The notes under the pieces were generated by a model that worked only from the letters and a program-made list of their open reading frames with translations, did no database searches and had not been told where the DNA came from. A stretch of DNA of 64,000 nucleotides from Streptomyces himalayensis subsp. himalayensis (GTDB taxonomy: Bacteria; Actinomycetota; Actinomycetes; Streptomycetales; Streptomycetaceae). Position numbers and translations under genes: made by a program. The stretch spans positions 310,001 to 374,000 of the forward strand of contig NZ_JACEHE010000003.1 in assembly GCF_013778455.1 (NCBI RefSeq). The letters run 5' to 3'. Position 1 is the stretch's first letter, and each line of letters opens with the position of its first letter. Shown piece by piece: positions 8,724-17,318 of this stretch.

Positions 8724-8760
8724 CGATACAGTTAGATAATTATAGTATCCGCACTGAATC
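8724..8760. promoter_or_regulatory. Divergent promoter/operator island 2
   Basis: The 109-bp gap between the dehydrogenase gene and a rightward crotonase gene holds CAGTTAGATAATTATAGTAT (8729-8748) flanked by GATA and ATCC, then CACTGAATC. GTTA plus downstream ATTA resembles islands 1, 4 and 7, and ACTGAATC resembles the ACTGATTGCG element of islands 7 and 8. It presumably controls both operons. Confidence 0.62.
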
Positions 8761-8775
8761 GACCAGGAGCGCGAC

Positions 8776-9597
8776 GTGACCGATCTCTACGACCAGTTCA
8801 CGAGCCTGACCTTCGAGCGGCCCGCGCCCGGCGTGCTCCGCATCGTGCTCGACGCCCCGAACCTCAACGCGGTGGATCCCCGGATGCACGGTGAACTGGC
8901 CGACATCTGGCCGGTCGTCGACCGGGACGAGCAGACCCGTGCGGTCCTGGTGCAGGGAGCGGGCAAGGCGTTCTCGGCCGGCGGGACCTTCAATTCCATC
9001 GAGGCCATGACCGAGGACTACGCGGTGCGTGCCCGGGTGATGCGTGAGGCCCGGGACATGGTGTACGGGGTGATCAACTGCTCCAAGCCGGTGGTCTCCG
9101 CGATCCACGGTCCGGCGGTCGGTGCGGGTCTGGTCATCGGGATGCTGGCGGACATCTCCATCGCCGGGCGCAAGGCGAAGATCGTCGACGGTCACACGCG
9201 CCTCGGAGTCGCGGCCGGTGACCACGCCGCCATCTGCTGGCCGCTGCTGTGCGGCATGGCCAAGGCCAAGTACTACCTGCTGACATGCGAGACGCTCACC
9301 GGCGAGGAGGCCGAGCGCATCGGGCTGGTGTCGAAGTGCGTGGACGACGAGGACGTACACGCCGAGGGCCTGCGTGTGGCGACCGCCCTGGCCGCCGGGC
9401 CCGCCAGCGCCATCAGCTGGACCAAGCGATCCCTCAACCACTGGTACCGCACGGCCCAGCCGCTCTTCGAGGCCTCTCTGGGGCTGGAGTTCTTCGGGTT
9501 CGGCGGGCATGAGGTCACGGAGGGGCTCGCCGCCCACCGGGAGAAGCGTGCCCCGGACTTCGAGGGCGTGGGCAGCAAGCACCCGCTCGACCTGTGA
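8776..9597 (+). CDS. Crotonase-family protein lacking both hydratase glutamates
   Basis: A 273-residue crotonase-fold protein. Oxyanion loops: [12 protein letters not shown] and [21 protein letters not shown]. Neither catalytic Glu of enoyl-CoA hydratase is present; the second position reads [14 protein letters not shown] with an Asp. Enzymes with such replacements include isomerases, hydrolases and C-C lyases, so simple hydration should not be assumed. A close paralogue with the same AGD motif lies at 14310-15077. GTG start at 8776, preceded by AGGAG. First gene rightwards from island 2, followed by a MaoC gene. Confidence 0.82.
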   Translation: MTDLYDQFTSLTFERPAPGVLRIVLDAPNLNAVDPRMHGELADIWPVVDRDEQTRAVLVQGAGKAFSAGGTFNSIEAMTEDYAVRARVMREARDMVYGVINCSKPVVSAIHGPAVGAGLVIGMLADISIAGRKAKIVDGHTRLGVAAGDHAAICWPLLCGMAKAKYYLLTCETLTGEEAERIGLVSKCVDDEDVHAEGLRVATALAAGPASAISWTKRSLNHWYRTAQPLFEASLGLEFFGFGGHEVTEGLAAHREKRAPDFEGVGSKHPLDL

Positions 9598-9622
9598 CGC
9601 ACGGATGCATGAGGAGACCGCT

Positions 9623-10123
9623 ATGACACACGAGGACACCACCACCGAGATCCCTCCGCTGGTCCGAGGGATGACATACGAGGAGATGCCGAAGGGGCAG
9701 ATCTTCCGGACCGCCCGCCGCACCATCACCGAGACCGATCTGGTCAACTTCATCACCTGGGGTGGCTTCAACGAGCCGCTCTTCTGGGACGCCTCGCACG
9801 CCGCGGACGGCGGTTACACCGGCCGGCTGGTGCCGGGGGCGCTGACGTACTGCATCGCCGAAGGGCTCGTGCTCCAGACGAACGTGCTGCACGGCACGGG
9901 CCTCGCCTTCCTCCACATGGAACTGACCGTGCAGGGCCCGGTGTACGTCGGCGACACCCTGTACGCCATCGTGGAGACGACGGACTCCCGCCCGTCCAGC
10001 AAGCCCGGCCGAGGCGTGGTGACCAGCCGGATCACCGTACGCAACCAGCGGGACGAGGACGTGCTCGTCTACACCCCGGTGCGGCTGATCCGGGGCAAGG
10101 ACTACGGGGCTCCGACGCTCTGA
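9623..10123 (+). CDS. MaoC-like hydratase/dehydratase
   Basis: A 166-residue hot-dog protein: ITETDLVNFITWGGFNEPLFWD, then GRLVPGALTYCIAEGL, matches the N...H/V-P-G layout of MaoC dehydratases, although the usual His before the helix is replaced by Pro-Gly (LVPG). The ATG at 9623 has GAGGAG six bases upstream; an earlier ATG at 9605 would place that site inside the gene. The last 22 bases overlap the convergent GH1-fold gene. It may act on the product of the upstream crotonase. Confidence 0.78.
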   Translation: MTHEDTTTEIPPLVRGMTYEEMPKGQIFRTARRTITETDLVNFITWGGFNEPLFWDASHAADGGYTGRLVPGALTYCIAEGLVLQTNVLHGTGLAFLHMELTVQGPVYVGDTLYAIVETTDSRPSSKPGRGVVTSRITVRNQRDEDVLVYTPVRLIRGKDYGAPTL

Positions 10124-11517
10124 CCCCGGGGAGCGGCCGGCACCAGGGTCAGTCCCGCTGCCGGTCCTCCGCCGGGTACGACGGCATCGGCGAACGCTCC
10201 TCGGTGCATCCAGTCGGACGGCATCGGGGGGCGCGGTGGGGGCTCATGGTCCGGCACCGCCATCGAGTAGAGGCGGGTGTAGCGGAACTTCGCCTCCAGG
10301 TTGTCGAGCACCGACCAGTACTCGTAGGCGCACACGTTCACACCGCACGAGACGACCTGGGCCAGCCAGGACAGCCTGGCGCGCAGCAGGGTCCGGCGGC
10401 GAGTGTCGTCGCTGTGCCCCGTCTCGTCGACCAGGTCGAGATCACCCATGCCGTTGTCGATGACGGACAGCGGCGGCAGAAGGTCTCCGTACAGCTCGTG
10501 GAGGCCGGCGACGGCATCGGCGAGCGCCTCGGGGAGGATGGGCCAGCCGTACGCCGTCGTCTCCACGTCGTCGAAGGGGACGATCGCGAAACCGAGGCGC
10601 GCGAGCAGGCGGTTCACCTCGTTGAGGGCGCTCAGGCACTTCGTGGTCGGCAGTACGCGGGGCAGGTTCTCCGGTGCGGTGACGCGGAAGGGGGTGTGCC
10701 AGGACAGACCCAGCAGGTCCTGTGCGGTCGCGATGATCTCCAGGTCGCCGGGGCGTACGCAGCCGGTGGCCTCGACCGGTGAGACGTCGTCCTCGGTCAC
10801 CATGTGCTCGCCGAGCAGCATAGGGTCCAGGAAGAGGCGGTTGGTCCAGCTTTCCAGGCGCTCAAGAGCGAGGCGGTCGAAGGGGTCGTCGGTGGCCGTG
10901 TATCCGCCGACGAGTGTGACCGTGGTCCCGATCCGGCCGCTCGCGCCGGCAGCCCTGAGGGCCCGGACCGCCAGGCCGTTGGCGAGCAGGATGTGGTGGA
11001 CCGCGGGCAGCCCCGCCCGGCCGATGCCCCCGCCCGGGCCGTACATGCCCGCCACGTGATCGGCGAGCGTGGGCCCGGCCAGGTCCGTAGAGGTGATCCA
11101 GCGCTCCACCCGGTCCCCGAAGCGGCGGCCCATCTCGGCGGCGTACGCGGCGAAGTGCTCGGCGGTGTCGCGGGCGAGCCAGCCGCCGGAGGCGTCCAGC
11201 CAGGGCGGCAGTGACCGGTGGAGCAGCGTGAGGCTGGGCCTCACACCGTTCTCGAGCATGAAGTCGAGCGCGCGGTCGCAGCGATCCAGGGCGTCACGGT
11301 CCCAGGTGCCGGGGCCGTCAGGCTGGAGCTGCTGCCATCCGGCGACCATCCGGTGCGATTCCGTGGTGGCGCCCACCACGTGCCGGATGTCGTCGGTCCA
11401 CTGCCGGAAGTGCCCGCCCCTCTCCGGCAGGGGCGGCGCGGGAGCCGCGATGGCGTCCGCGGTGGCGACTCCCCAGTCGACACCGCGGAAGGATTCGTGC
11501 AGAAAACCATCGCTCAT
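10102..11517 (-). CDS. GH1-fold protein with both catalytic Glu replaced by Asp
   Basis: A 471-residue protein with a recognisable family 1 glycosidase barrel: WQQLQPDGPGTWDRDALDRC, PWLDASGGWLARDTAEHFAAY, and near the end WSVLDNLEAKFRYTRLY (family: WSLLDNFEW). The acid/base motif NEP reads TDL (Asp145, in WITSTDLAGP) and the nucleophile motif TENG reads IDNG (Asp354). Both glutamates are therefore shortened to aspartate, so ordinary retaining beta-glucosidase chemistry is doubtful. A GTG at 11523 is an alternative start. Transcribed alone from island 3 and convergent with the MaoC gene. It may cleave or bind a glycosylated pathway substrate, or be a non-catalytic relative. Confidence 0.75.
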   Translation of the reverse strand: MSDGFLHESFRGVDWGVATADAIAAPAPPLPERGGHFRQWTDDIRHVVGATTESHRMVAGWQQLQPDGPGTWDRDALDRCDRALDFMLENGVRPSLTLLHRSLPPWLDASGGWLARDTAEHFAAYAAEMGRRFGDRVERWITSTDLAGPTLADHVAGMYGPGGGIGRAGLPAVHHILLANGLAVRALRAAGASGRIGTTVTLVGGYTATDDPFDRLALERLESWTNRLFLDPMLLGEHMVTEDDVSPVEATGCVRPGDLEIIATAQDLLGLSWHTPFRVTAPENLPRVLPTTKCLSALNEVNRLLARLGFAIVPFDDVETTAYGWPILPEALADAVAGLHELYGDLLPPLSVIDNGMGDLDLVDETGHSDDTRRRTLLRARLSWLAQVVSCGVNVCAYEYWSVLDNLEAKFRYTRLYSMAVPDHEPPPRPPMPSDWMHRGAFADAVVPGGGPAAGLTLVPAAPRGQSVGAP

Positions 11518-11532
11518 GGTCACCGTCCAGGC

Positions 11533-11563
11533 GATGAATGGTTTAGCGCATTCAACTGAATGC
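11533..11563. promoter_or_regulatory. Promoter/operator island 3
   Basis: Upstream of the GH1-fold gene lies GAATGGTTTAGCGCATTCAA, then CTGAATGC. GAATG...CATTC forms a small inverted repeat (GAATGgtttagcgCATTC), and AACTGAATGC resembles the AACTGATTGC of island 8. The remaining 170-bp gap up to the GMC oxidoreductase gene shows nothing else I recognise. Confidence 0.5.
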
Positions 11564-11688
11564 CCGCCGACCGGACGCTAACACTGCGGGGACGCTACGA
11601 CAATGTTTCGGTCAGATCTCGTCAGTCCGTACAGTCGGCGTCTCGGCCTGCGTCGCAAGTGCGGCGATGACGTCGGCGGCGGCCTCGG

Positions 11689-13290
11689 TCACGCCGTCCC
11701 GAGGATGAGGTCGGACGCTCGCCAGGCCATGGCCATGATCGGCGCGTTGAGGTTGCCGGACACCATGATCGGCATGACCGAGCAGTCGACGACCCGCAGG
11801 CCCTCGACGCCGCGCACGCGCAGCTGAGCGTCGACGACGTCGTCCTCGGCCGGGCCCATGGCGCAGGTCCCGACGGCGTGGTAGCCGCAGCGCCCGTGCT
11901 CGAGGCCGGCGTCGATGATCTCCTGGTCCTCCCGTACCGCGGGGCCCGGTAGCGTCTCGGCCGTGATCCGAGCGGCGATCGGCTCGGTTTCGAAGAGGTC
12001 CCGCATCCTGCGGAAGAGAGCGGTCCCCACAGCGCGGTCGTGATCGGAGCCGTAGTAGTTCGGCGTGATCGTGAGGGGCGCTTCGGGGTCGGCCGAGGTG
12101 ATGTGCAGGCTCCCCTCGGCGGTGGGCCGCAGGATGTAGCCGAGGCCCATCACCCCGGGCTCGCGCTCGACGCCCGTCTCCTTACCGGGGACCTCGGGCA
12201 GGAGAGAGACCGGCGCGATCAGCAACTGCGCGTCGGGGCGCGCGAGCTCGGCACGGGTCTTGAAGAAGGCGATGACGTCGAAGGCGGGAGCGGCCAGTGG
12301 TCCGCGGCGGGTCGCGAGGTACTTCATGCCCGTCAGGCCCTGCCGCAGCGGCGTGCTCAGTGCCTTGTTGTAACCGAGGTTGTGCTTCAGGCGGTACTGG
12401 ACGACGAAGCAGCGGTGCTCGCGCATCCTGCCGCCGACGTGCGGGCTGTCGACGAGGACGTCGACGCCCGCGGCCTTCAGCGTCTCCGCCGGGCCTATGC
12501 CTGAGAGCTGAAGGATCTTCGGCGTGGCGATGCTGCCCGCAGAGAGGATCACCTCGCGTCGGGCGCGGAAGTCGGCCTCCCGGCCCTTGCTGCGGGCGCG
12601 TACGCCCACGGCCCTGCCGTTCTCCGTCAGGACTCTCGTCACGAGGGTGTCCACGGACACGGTCAGGTTCGGCCGGTGCTCGACCGGGTGCAGGAAGGCA
12701 CGGGCGGCACTGAACCGCTGTCCGTTCTTGATGGTGGCCATGGTGTAGCCGATGCGTTCGTCGTCGCTCGCGTTGAGGTCGTCGGTGCGGCTCCAGCCGA
12801 GTCCGGTCCCGGCGGCGATGGCCTCTTCGCACAGCGGCTCGGGCTTCCGCGCGGTGGAGACGTGCAGCGGCCCGCCCTTGCCCCGGACTTCGGAGGCGCC
12901 GAGTGCGTTGTCCTCGATCTTCTTGAAGACCGGGAGCATCGTGTCCCAGCCCCAGCCTGGGTTGCCGAGCCGCTCCAGCTCGTCGTAGTCGGCGCGGTCA
13001 CCGCGGTTGTAGACCATGCCGTTGACGGAGCTCGATCCGCCGAGTGTCCTGCCCCGGACCCAGTGCTCGACCCGGCGTGTCGGACCCACCGGCTCTACGG
13101 GGTAGCGCCAGGCGAACCGGGGATCCCCCAGGAGCTTGCCGAAGCCCTTGGGCATCTTGATCAGCGGGGTGGTGTCCCTGCCGCCCGCCTCGATCAGCAG
13201 CACGGACGTCCTGGGGTCCTCTGAGAGGCGGTGGGCGAGCACGCATCCCGCCGAGCCGGCGCCCACCACGATGTAGTCGAACGTTGTCAT
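11689..13290 (-). CDS. GMC-family flavoprotein oxidoreductase (choline dehydrogenase-like)
   Basis: A 533-residue glucose-methanol-choline oxidoreductase that oxidises an alcohol with FAD. Seen: YIVVGAGSAGCVLAHRLSED (dinucleotide fold), LLIEAGG, the signature GRTLGGSSSVNGMVYNRG, and the C-terminal CGYHAVGTCAMG with catalytic His471 plus SGNLNAPIMA (Asn513/Asn515). The ATG at 13290 follows AGGGGGA; a TTG three bases upstream is less likely. It follows a crotonase gene in the leftward operon from island 4. Probably oxidises a primary or ring hydroxyl to an aldehyde, which could feed the aldehyde dehydrogenase at 21301-22791. Confidence 0.92.
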   Translation of the reverse strand: MTTFDYIVVGAGSAGCVLAHRLSEDPRTSVLLIEAGGRDTTPLIKMPKGFGKLLGDPRFAWRYPVEPVGPTRRVEHWVRGRTLGGSSSVNGMVYNRGDRADYDELERLGNPGWGWDTMLPVFKKIEDNALGASEVRGKGGPLHVSTARKPEPLCEEAIAAGTGLGWSRTDDLNASDDERIGYTMATIKNGQRFSAARAFLHPVEHRPNLTVSVDTLVTRVLTENGRAVGVRARSKGREADFRARREVILSAGSIATPKILQLSGIGPAETLKAAGVDVLVDSPHVGGRMREHRCFVVQYRLKHNLGYNKALSTPLRQGLTGMKYLATRRGPLAAPAFDVIAFFKTRAELARPDAQLLIAPVSLLPEVPGKETGVEREPGVMGLGYILRPTAEGSLHITSADPEAPLTITPNYYGSDHDRAVGTALFRRMRDLFETEPIAARITAETLPGPAVREDQEIIDAGLEHGRCGYHAVGTCAMGPAEDDVVDAQLRVRGVEGLRVVDCSVMPIMVSGNLNAPIMAMAWRASDLILGTA

Positions 13291-13323
13291 CAATTCCCCC
13301 TGTTCCAGCTGTTCCAGTGATGC

Positions 13324-14202
13324 CTACTCGCCGAAGGGCCGGAACTCCTCCTCCGGCCACCAGGGGTAGATGGCCGGCATGTCCTTGCTGACCCGGCCCG
13401 GAAACGCGGGCGGACGCTTGGCGAGGAACGACTCGATGCCCTCCGTGGGGTCCGGGCCGCCGCCGATCTGGCTCATGATCCGCGAGTCGAGCCGGTGCGC
13501 GGTCATCGGGTGGGGCTCGCCCAGCATCCGCCACATCATTTGGCGGGACAGGGCGACCGAGATCGCCGAGGTGTTCTCGGCGATCTCCCGGGCGAGTTCG
13601 TACGCCGCCGACAGAAGTTCCTCCGGCGGGTGGACGGAACGGACCAGCCCGGCCGCCAGAGCCTCGTCGGGGCCGAAGACACGGCCGGTCGCCACCCATT
13701 CCATGGCCCGCTGCATGCCCACGGCCCGCGGCAGGAACCAGCTCGCGGCGGACTCCGGAACGATGCCGCGCCGCGCGAAGACGAAGCCGAACTTCGCCGA
13801 TGTCGAGGCCAGCCTGATGTCCATGGGCAGGGTCATGCTGGCCCCGACGCCCGCCGCCGGGCCGTTGATGGCCGCGATCACCGGCTTGGTGCAGGAGAAG
13901 ATCCGCAGCGCGACCCGGCCGCCGGTGTCCCGGTGCCAGGCACCGGCCTTGCGGTGGTCGAAGGACGAGCCACCGGAGCTGACGTCGGCACCCGCGCAGA
14001 AGCCGCGACCGGCGCCGGTCACCACGACCACGCGGACCTCGTCGTCGGCGTCGGCCGCGTCCAGGACGTCGAGCAGGTCCCGCATCATCTGCGGGTTGAA
14101 GGCGTTCAGCTTCTCGGGCCGGTTGAGGGTGACGGTGAGGATCCCGTCCACCGCCTCGGCCCGCACGGTCTCGTACTCTCGCTCGTACTCCTGCTCCGGC
14201 AT
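13324..14202 (-). CDS. Enoyl-CoA hydratase/isomerase family protein
   Basis: A 292-residue crotonase: ILTVTLNRPEKLNAF, GAGRGFCAGADVSSGG, INGPAAGVGASMTLPMDIRLA and RRGIVPESAASWFLPR, where Glu150 fits the second catalytic Glu. The first Glu position is Ala. Length and motifs resemble the larger CaiD/EchA subgroup used on branched or cyclic acyl-CoAs. First gene leftwards from island 4, 33 bases ahead of the GMC gene. Confidence 0.86.
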   Translation of the reverse strand: MPEQEYEREYETVRAEAVDGILTVTLNRPEKLNAFNPQMMRDLLDVLDAADADDEVRVVVVTGAGRGFCAGADVSSGGSSFDHRKAGAWHRDTGGRVALRIFSCTKPVIAAINGPAAGVGASMTLPMDIRLASTSAKFGFVFARRGIVPESAASWFLPRAVGMQRAMEWVATGRVFGPDEALAAGLVRSVHPPEELLSAAYELAREIAENTSAISVALSRQMMWRMLGEPHPMTAHRLDSRIMSQIGGGPDPTEGIESFLAKRPPAFPGRVSKDMPAIYPWWPEEEFRPFGE

Positions 14203-14243
14203 ACGCGTCCTCCGTCACCCCACGAGCTGGTTCTCAGAAAGCT

Positions 14244-14277
14244 GAATTAGTTATACCATTCAACTCTACTGACTGAG
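14244..14277. promoter_or_regulatory. Divergent promoter/operator island 4
   Basis: Between two divergent crotonase genes: TTAGTTATACCATTCAACTC at 14247-14266, then TACTGACTGAG. The TAGTTAtaccATTcaac arrangement is one of the cleanest matches to island 7. If the downstream gene used the ATG at 14280, the element would lie directly against its start codon, which is one reason to prefer the ATG at 14310. Confidence 0.62.
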
Positions 14278-14309
14278 TCATGCCTACGGCGGTTGAGAGG
14301 ACGGATCTG

Positions 14310-15077
14310 ATGGCGGATCTGGTGGTGACGGCCGTCGGGCCGGTCCGGCTGGTGGAGCTGAACCGGCCGGAGCAGCGGAACGCGATGAGCGATGAGCTGC
14401 ATGCCGGCCTCGCGTCGGTGTGGGACGGCCTCGCCGCCGACCCGGAGGCGCGCGTGGTCGTGCTCACCGGGCGCGGCCGGGCGTTCAGCGCCGGCGGCAA
14501 CCTCGACACCATGACGCGGGTCCAGCGCGACAGCGCCTACCGGGAGCAGCAGGTCGACGAGGCCCGCCGGATCATCACCGGCATGGTCCGCTGCCCGCTC
14601 CCCGTGATCGCGGCGGTCAACGGTCCCGCCGTGGGCCTCGGCTGCAGCCTGGCCCTGCTGAGCGACCTGGTGCTGATCGCCGACGACGCCTACATCGCCG
14701 ACCCGCACGTCCAGGTCGGGCTCGTCGCGGGCGACGGCGGCGCCTACGTCCTGCCGTTGCTCGTCGGCCTGACTCGGGCGAAGGAGCTGCTGTTCCTCGG
14801 CGACCGGGTGAGCGCCGAGGACGCGGTCCGGCTGGGTATCGCCAACCGTGCCGTGCCCAAGGACAAGCTCTTGGACGAGGCCATGGACCTGGCCGGTCGG
14901 CTGGCCGCCCTGCCCGTGCAGTCGCTGCGCCAGACCAAGCTGGCGGTGAACCGGCACCTGGAACAGGCCCTCGACACCGTGATGGAACCGGCCCTGCTCG
15001 CCGAGCGGGACACCATGCATGGGCCGGACCACATCGCCGCCGTCGAGCGGATCATGGCCTCGCGCGGCCGTCGCTGA
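14310..15077 (+). CDS. Crotonase-family protein lacking both hydratase glutamates
   Basis: A 255-residue crotonase: VRLVELNRPEQRNAM, GRGRAFSAGGNLDT, VNGPAVGLGCSLALLSDLVLIA and VGLVAGDGGAYVLP. The hydratase Glu pair is missing and the second position is AGDGG, as in the protein at 8776-9597. I chose the ATG at 14310, which starts at the family-typical MADLVV and is preceded by GAGAGG; an ATG at 14280 would add ten residues. First gene rightwards from island 4; 34 bases before a dehydrogenase. Could be a hydrolase, isomerase or lyase rather than a hydratase. Confidence 0.84.
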   Translation: MADLVVTAVGPVRLVELNRPEQRNAMSDELHAGLASVWDGLAADPEARVVVLTGRGRAFSAGGNLDTMTRVQRDSAYREQQVDEARRIITGMVRCPLPVIAAVNGPAVGLGCSLALLSDLVLIADDAYIADPHVQVGLVAGDGGAYVLPLLVGLTRAKELLFLGDRVSAEDAVRLGIANRAVPKDKLLDEAMDLAGRLAALPVQSLRQTKLAVNRHLEQALDTVMEPALLAERDTMHGPDHIAAVERIMASRGRR

Positions 15078-15111
15078 GCCCGAGAGAAGTTCGGGAGAGG
15101 AGTACACGGCA

Positions 15112-16272
15112 ATGGACTTCGCGTTCAGTGACGAGCACGAGGAACTGCGGCGCACGGTGAGGGCGTTCCTGGCGGACACTTCGCCGGAGAACGAGGTACG
15201 GCGCCTGATGGAGACCCCGGAGGGCTTCGACCGGGCGCTGTGGCGCCGGATGGGGACGGAGCTCGGTCTCCAGGGACTGGCCGTTCCCGAGGAGTACGGC
15301 GGCGCCGGGTGCGGACCGGTCGAAGTCGGTGTGGTCATGGAGGAGATGGGCCGGGCGCTGCTGTGCGCGCCGTTCCTTTCCTCGGCGGTGCTGGCGACCA
15401 CCACACTGCTGCGCTGCGACGACGAGGACGCCCGCAAGCGGCTGCTGCCGGGGCTGGCCTCCGGCGAGCTCGTGGCGACGCTGGCCCTGACCGAGGACTC
15501 GGCCCGCTGGGACGCCGAGGCGGTGCAGCTCACGGCCCGTGAATCGGCGGGGTGCTGGCTGCTGACCGGGCACAAGACATTCGTACTCGACGGCGCCACC
15601 GCCGATGTGGTCCTCACCGTGGCCCGCACCCGCGACGGCATCGGAGTGTTCTGGGTGGACGGCGACGCGGCCGGGCTGACACGGGAGCCCCTGCCCACGA
15701 TGGACCCCACCCGGCGGCAGGCACGCCTCGACTACCACGACGTACGGGCGACCCGACTGCGTACGCACGGCGACGGCTGGGACCTGGTGTCGGAGGTGCT
15801 CGACCGGGCTGCGGTGGCGCTGGCCGCCGAGCAGGTAGGGGTGGCCTCTCGCGCGCTCGACATGGCGGTGGAGTACGCCAAGGTACGGCACCAGTTCGGG
15901 CGGGCCATCGGGTCCTTCCAGGCCGTCAAGCACCTTCTGGCCGACGTCCTCCTCGAGGTGGAGTCGGCCCGCGCCGCCGCGCACTACGCGCTGCTCGCGG
16001 CCGAGGGCGACGACCGGGAGCTGCCCGCCGTGGCGAGCCTGGCCAAGGCGTTCTGCTCCGACGCCTGCGTGCAGGCCGCGGCGGAGAACATCCAGGTCCA
16101 CGGGGGCATCGGCTTCACCTGGGAACACCCGGCCCATCTGTATCTGAAGCGGGCCAAGACCTCACAACTGCTGTTCGGCGACCCGGCGTACCACCGGGAA
16201 CGGCTCGCACAGCGCATCGGCATGGGCATGGGCATGGGCATGGGCATGGACACAGTCGGAGGAACGGCATGA
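15112..16272 (+). CDS. Acyl-CoA dehydrogenase, partner-type subunit (FadE28-like), unpaired
   Basis: A 386-residue relative of the 7548-8666 and 29660-30775 proteins: MDFAFSDEHEELR, LALTEDSARWDAE in the central loop, VHGGIGFTWEHPAHLYLKRA near the end. By family logic it is a non-catalytic alpha-type subunit, yet no catalytic partner gene is adjacent; it may pair with 6335-7513 or 30772-31992. GGAGAGGAG precedes the ATG at 15112. The C-terminus ends in a Gly-Met run encoded by the hexamer array at 16219-16248. It shares ATGA with the following LLM gene. Confidence 0.86.
   Translation: MDFAFSDEHEELRRTVRAFLADTSPENEVRRLMETPEGFDRALWRRMGTELGLQGLAVPEEYGGAGCGPVEVGVVMEEMGRALLCAPFLSSAVLATTTLLRCDDEDARKRLLPGLASGELVATLALTEDSARWDAEAVQLTARESAGCWLLTGHKTFVLDGATADVVLTVARTRDGIGVFWVDGDAAGLTREPLPTMDPTRRQARLDYHDVRATRLRTHGDGWDLVSEVLDRAAVALAAEQVGVASRALDMAVEYAKVRHQFGRAIGSFQAVKHLLADVLLEVESARAAAHYALLAAEGDDRELPAVASLAKAFCSDACVQAAAENIQVHGGIGFTWEHPAHLYLKRAKTSQLLFGDPAYHRERLAQRIGMGMGMGMGMDTVGGTA
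16219..16248 (+). repeat. GGCATG hexanucleotide microsatellite in coding sequence
   Basis: Five exact copies of GGCATG encode a Gly-Met run at the C-terminus of the dehydrogenase, 21 bases before the start of the next gene. The repeat keeps the frame when it gains or loses copies, so it could vary in length by slippage without breaking the protein. Confidence 0.9.
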
Positions 16273-17291
16273 AGGTCGACGGCAAGCTCAATGTGTGGGG
16301 CACCGCCGAGGTGGTCGAGGAGGCCCGGCATCACGAGAAGGCCGGCTACGACGGCCTGTGGGCCTCGGAGTCCAAGCACGACCCCTTCCTGCCGCTGCTG
16401 CTCGCGGCCGAGCACACCGACCGCCTCGAGGTCGGTACGGCCATCGCGGTGGCCTTCGCCCGCTCCCCTATGCAGCTCGCGTACACCGCGCACGACCTGC
16501 AGACCTACTCCGGCGGGCGCTTCGCGCTCGGCCTCGGCAGCCAGATCAAGCCGCACATCGAGCGGCGCTTCTCCATGCCGTGGAGCCGGCCGGCGGCTCG
16601 CATGCGGGAGTACGTGAGCGCGCTGCGCGCCATCTGGGCCGCCTGGAACGAGGGCGAGAAGCTCGACTTCCGCGGCGACTTCTACACGCACACGCTGATG
16701 GCGCCGTTCTTCTCCCCGCCGCCCGCCACCGGTGGCGCGCCGAAGGTCTACGTCGCCGCCGTCGGGGAGGCGATGACCAAGGTGGCGGGCGAGGTGGCGG
16801 ACGGGCTGCTCGCGCACGGCTTCACCACCGAGCGGTATCTGCGGGAGGTCACCCTGCCGACCGTCGAAGCCGGTCTGGTGCAGTCCGGCCGTACGCGGGC
16901 CGATTTCTCCGTCTCCCATCTGCTGCTGACCGCGACGGGCCGGACCGAGGAGGAGATGGCCCGCGCGGTGGACGGCACCCGGCGTCAGATCGCCTTCTAC
17001 GGCAGCACCCCTGCCTATCGCGGCGTCCTGGAGCTGCACGGCTGGGGCGAACTCGGCGACGAGCTGAACGCGTTGTCGAAGTCCGCGCGCGAGGACAAGT
17101 GGGAGGCGATGGGCCGGCTCGTCGACGACGACGTACTGCACACCTTCGCGGTGGTGGCGGAGCCGGAGCGCGTGGCGGCCGAGATCCACCGCCGGTACGG
17201 GACGCTGGTCGACCGCGTGTCGTTCTACACCGCGTACGAGATCGACGCCGAGGTGTGGGAGCCCATCGTGCAGGAGCTGCGGAGCAGCTGA
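16269..17291 (+). CDS. LLM-class (F420-dependent type) oxidoreductase
   Basis: A 340-residue luciferase-like TIM-barrel protein: AGYDGLWASESKHDPFLPLLLAAEHT, VGTAIAVAFARSPMQLAYTAHDLQ, YSGGRFALGLGSQIKPHIERRF. This pattern matches the actinobacterial TIGR03617 (MSMEG_2256-like) group, thought to use F420 rather than FMN. ATGA overlap with the dehydrogenase gene implies coupled synthesis. Likely role: hydride transfer to or from a pathway carbonyl or alkene. It ends 27 bases from the convergent regulator gene. Confidence 0.87.
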   Translation: MKVDGKLNVWGTAEVVEEARHHEKAGYDGLWASESKHDPFLPLLLAAEHTDRLEVGTAIAVAFARSPMQLAYTAHDLQTYSGGRFALGLGSQIKPHIERRFSMPWSRPAARMREYVSALRAIWAAWNEGEKLDFRGDFYTHTLMAPFFSPPPATGGAPKVYVAAVGEAMTKVAGEVADGLLAHGFTTERYLREVTLPTVEAGLVQSGRTRADFSVSHLLLTATGRTEEEMARAVDGTRRQIAFYGSTPAYRGVLELHGWGELGDELNALSKSAREDKWEAMGRLVDDDVLHTFAVVAEPERVAAEIHRRYGTLVDRVSFYTAYEIDAEVWEPIVQELRSS

Positions 17292-17318
17292 CGGGACCGG
17301 CGGGGCAGTTGACGACGG

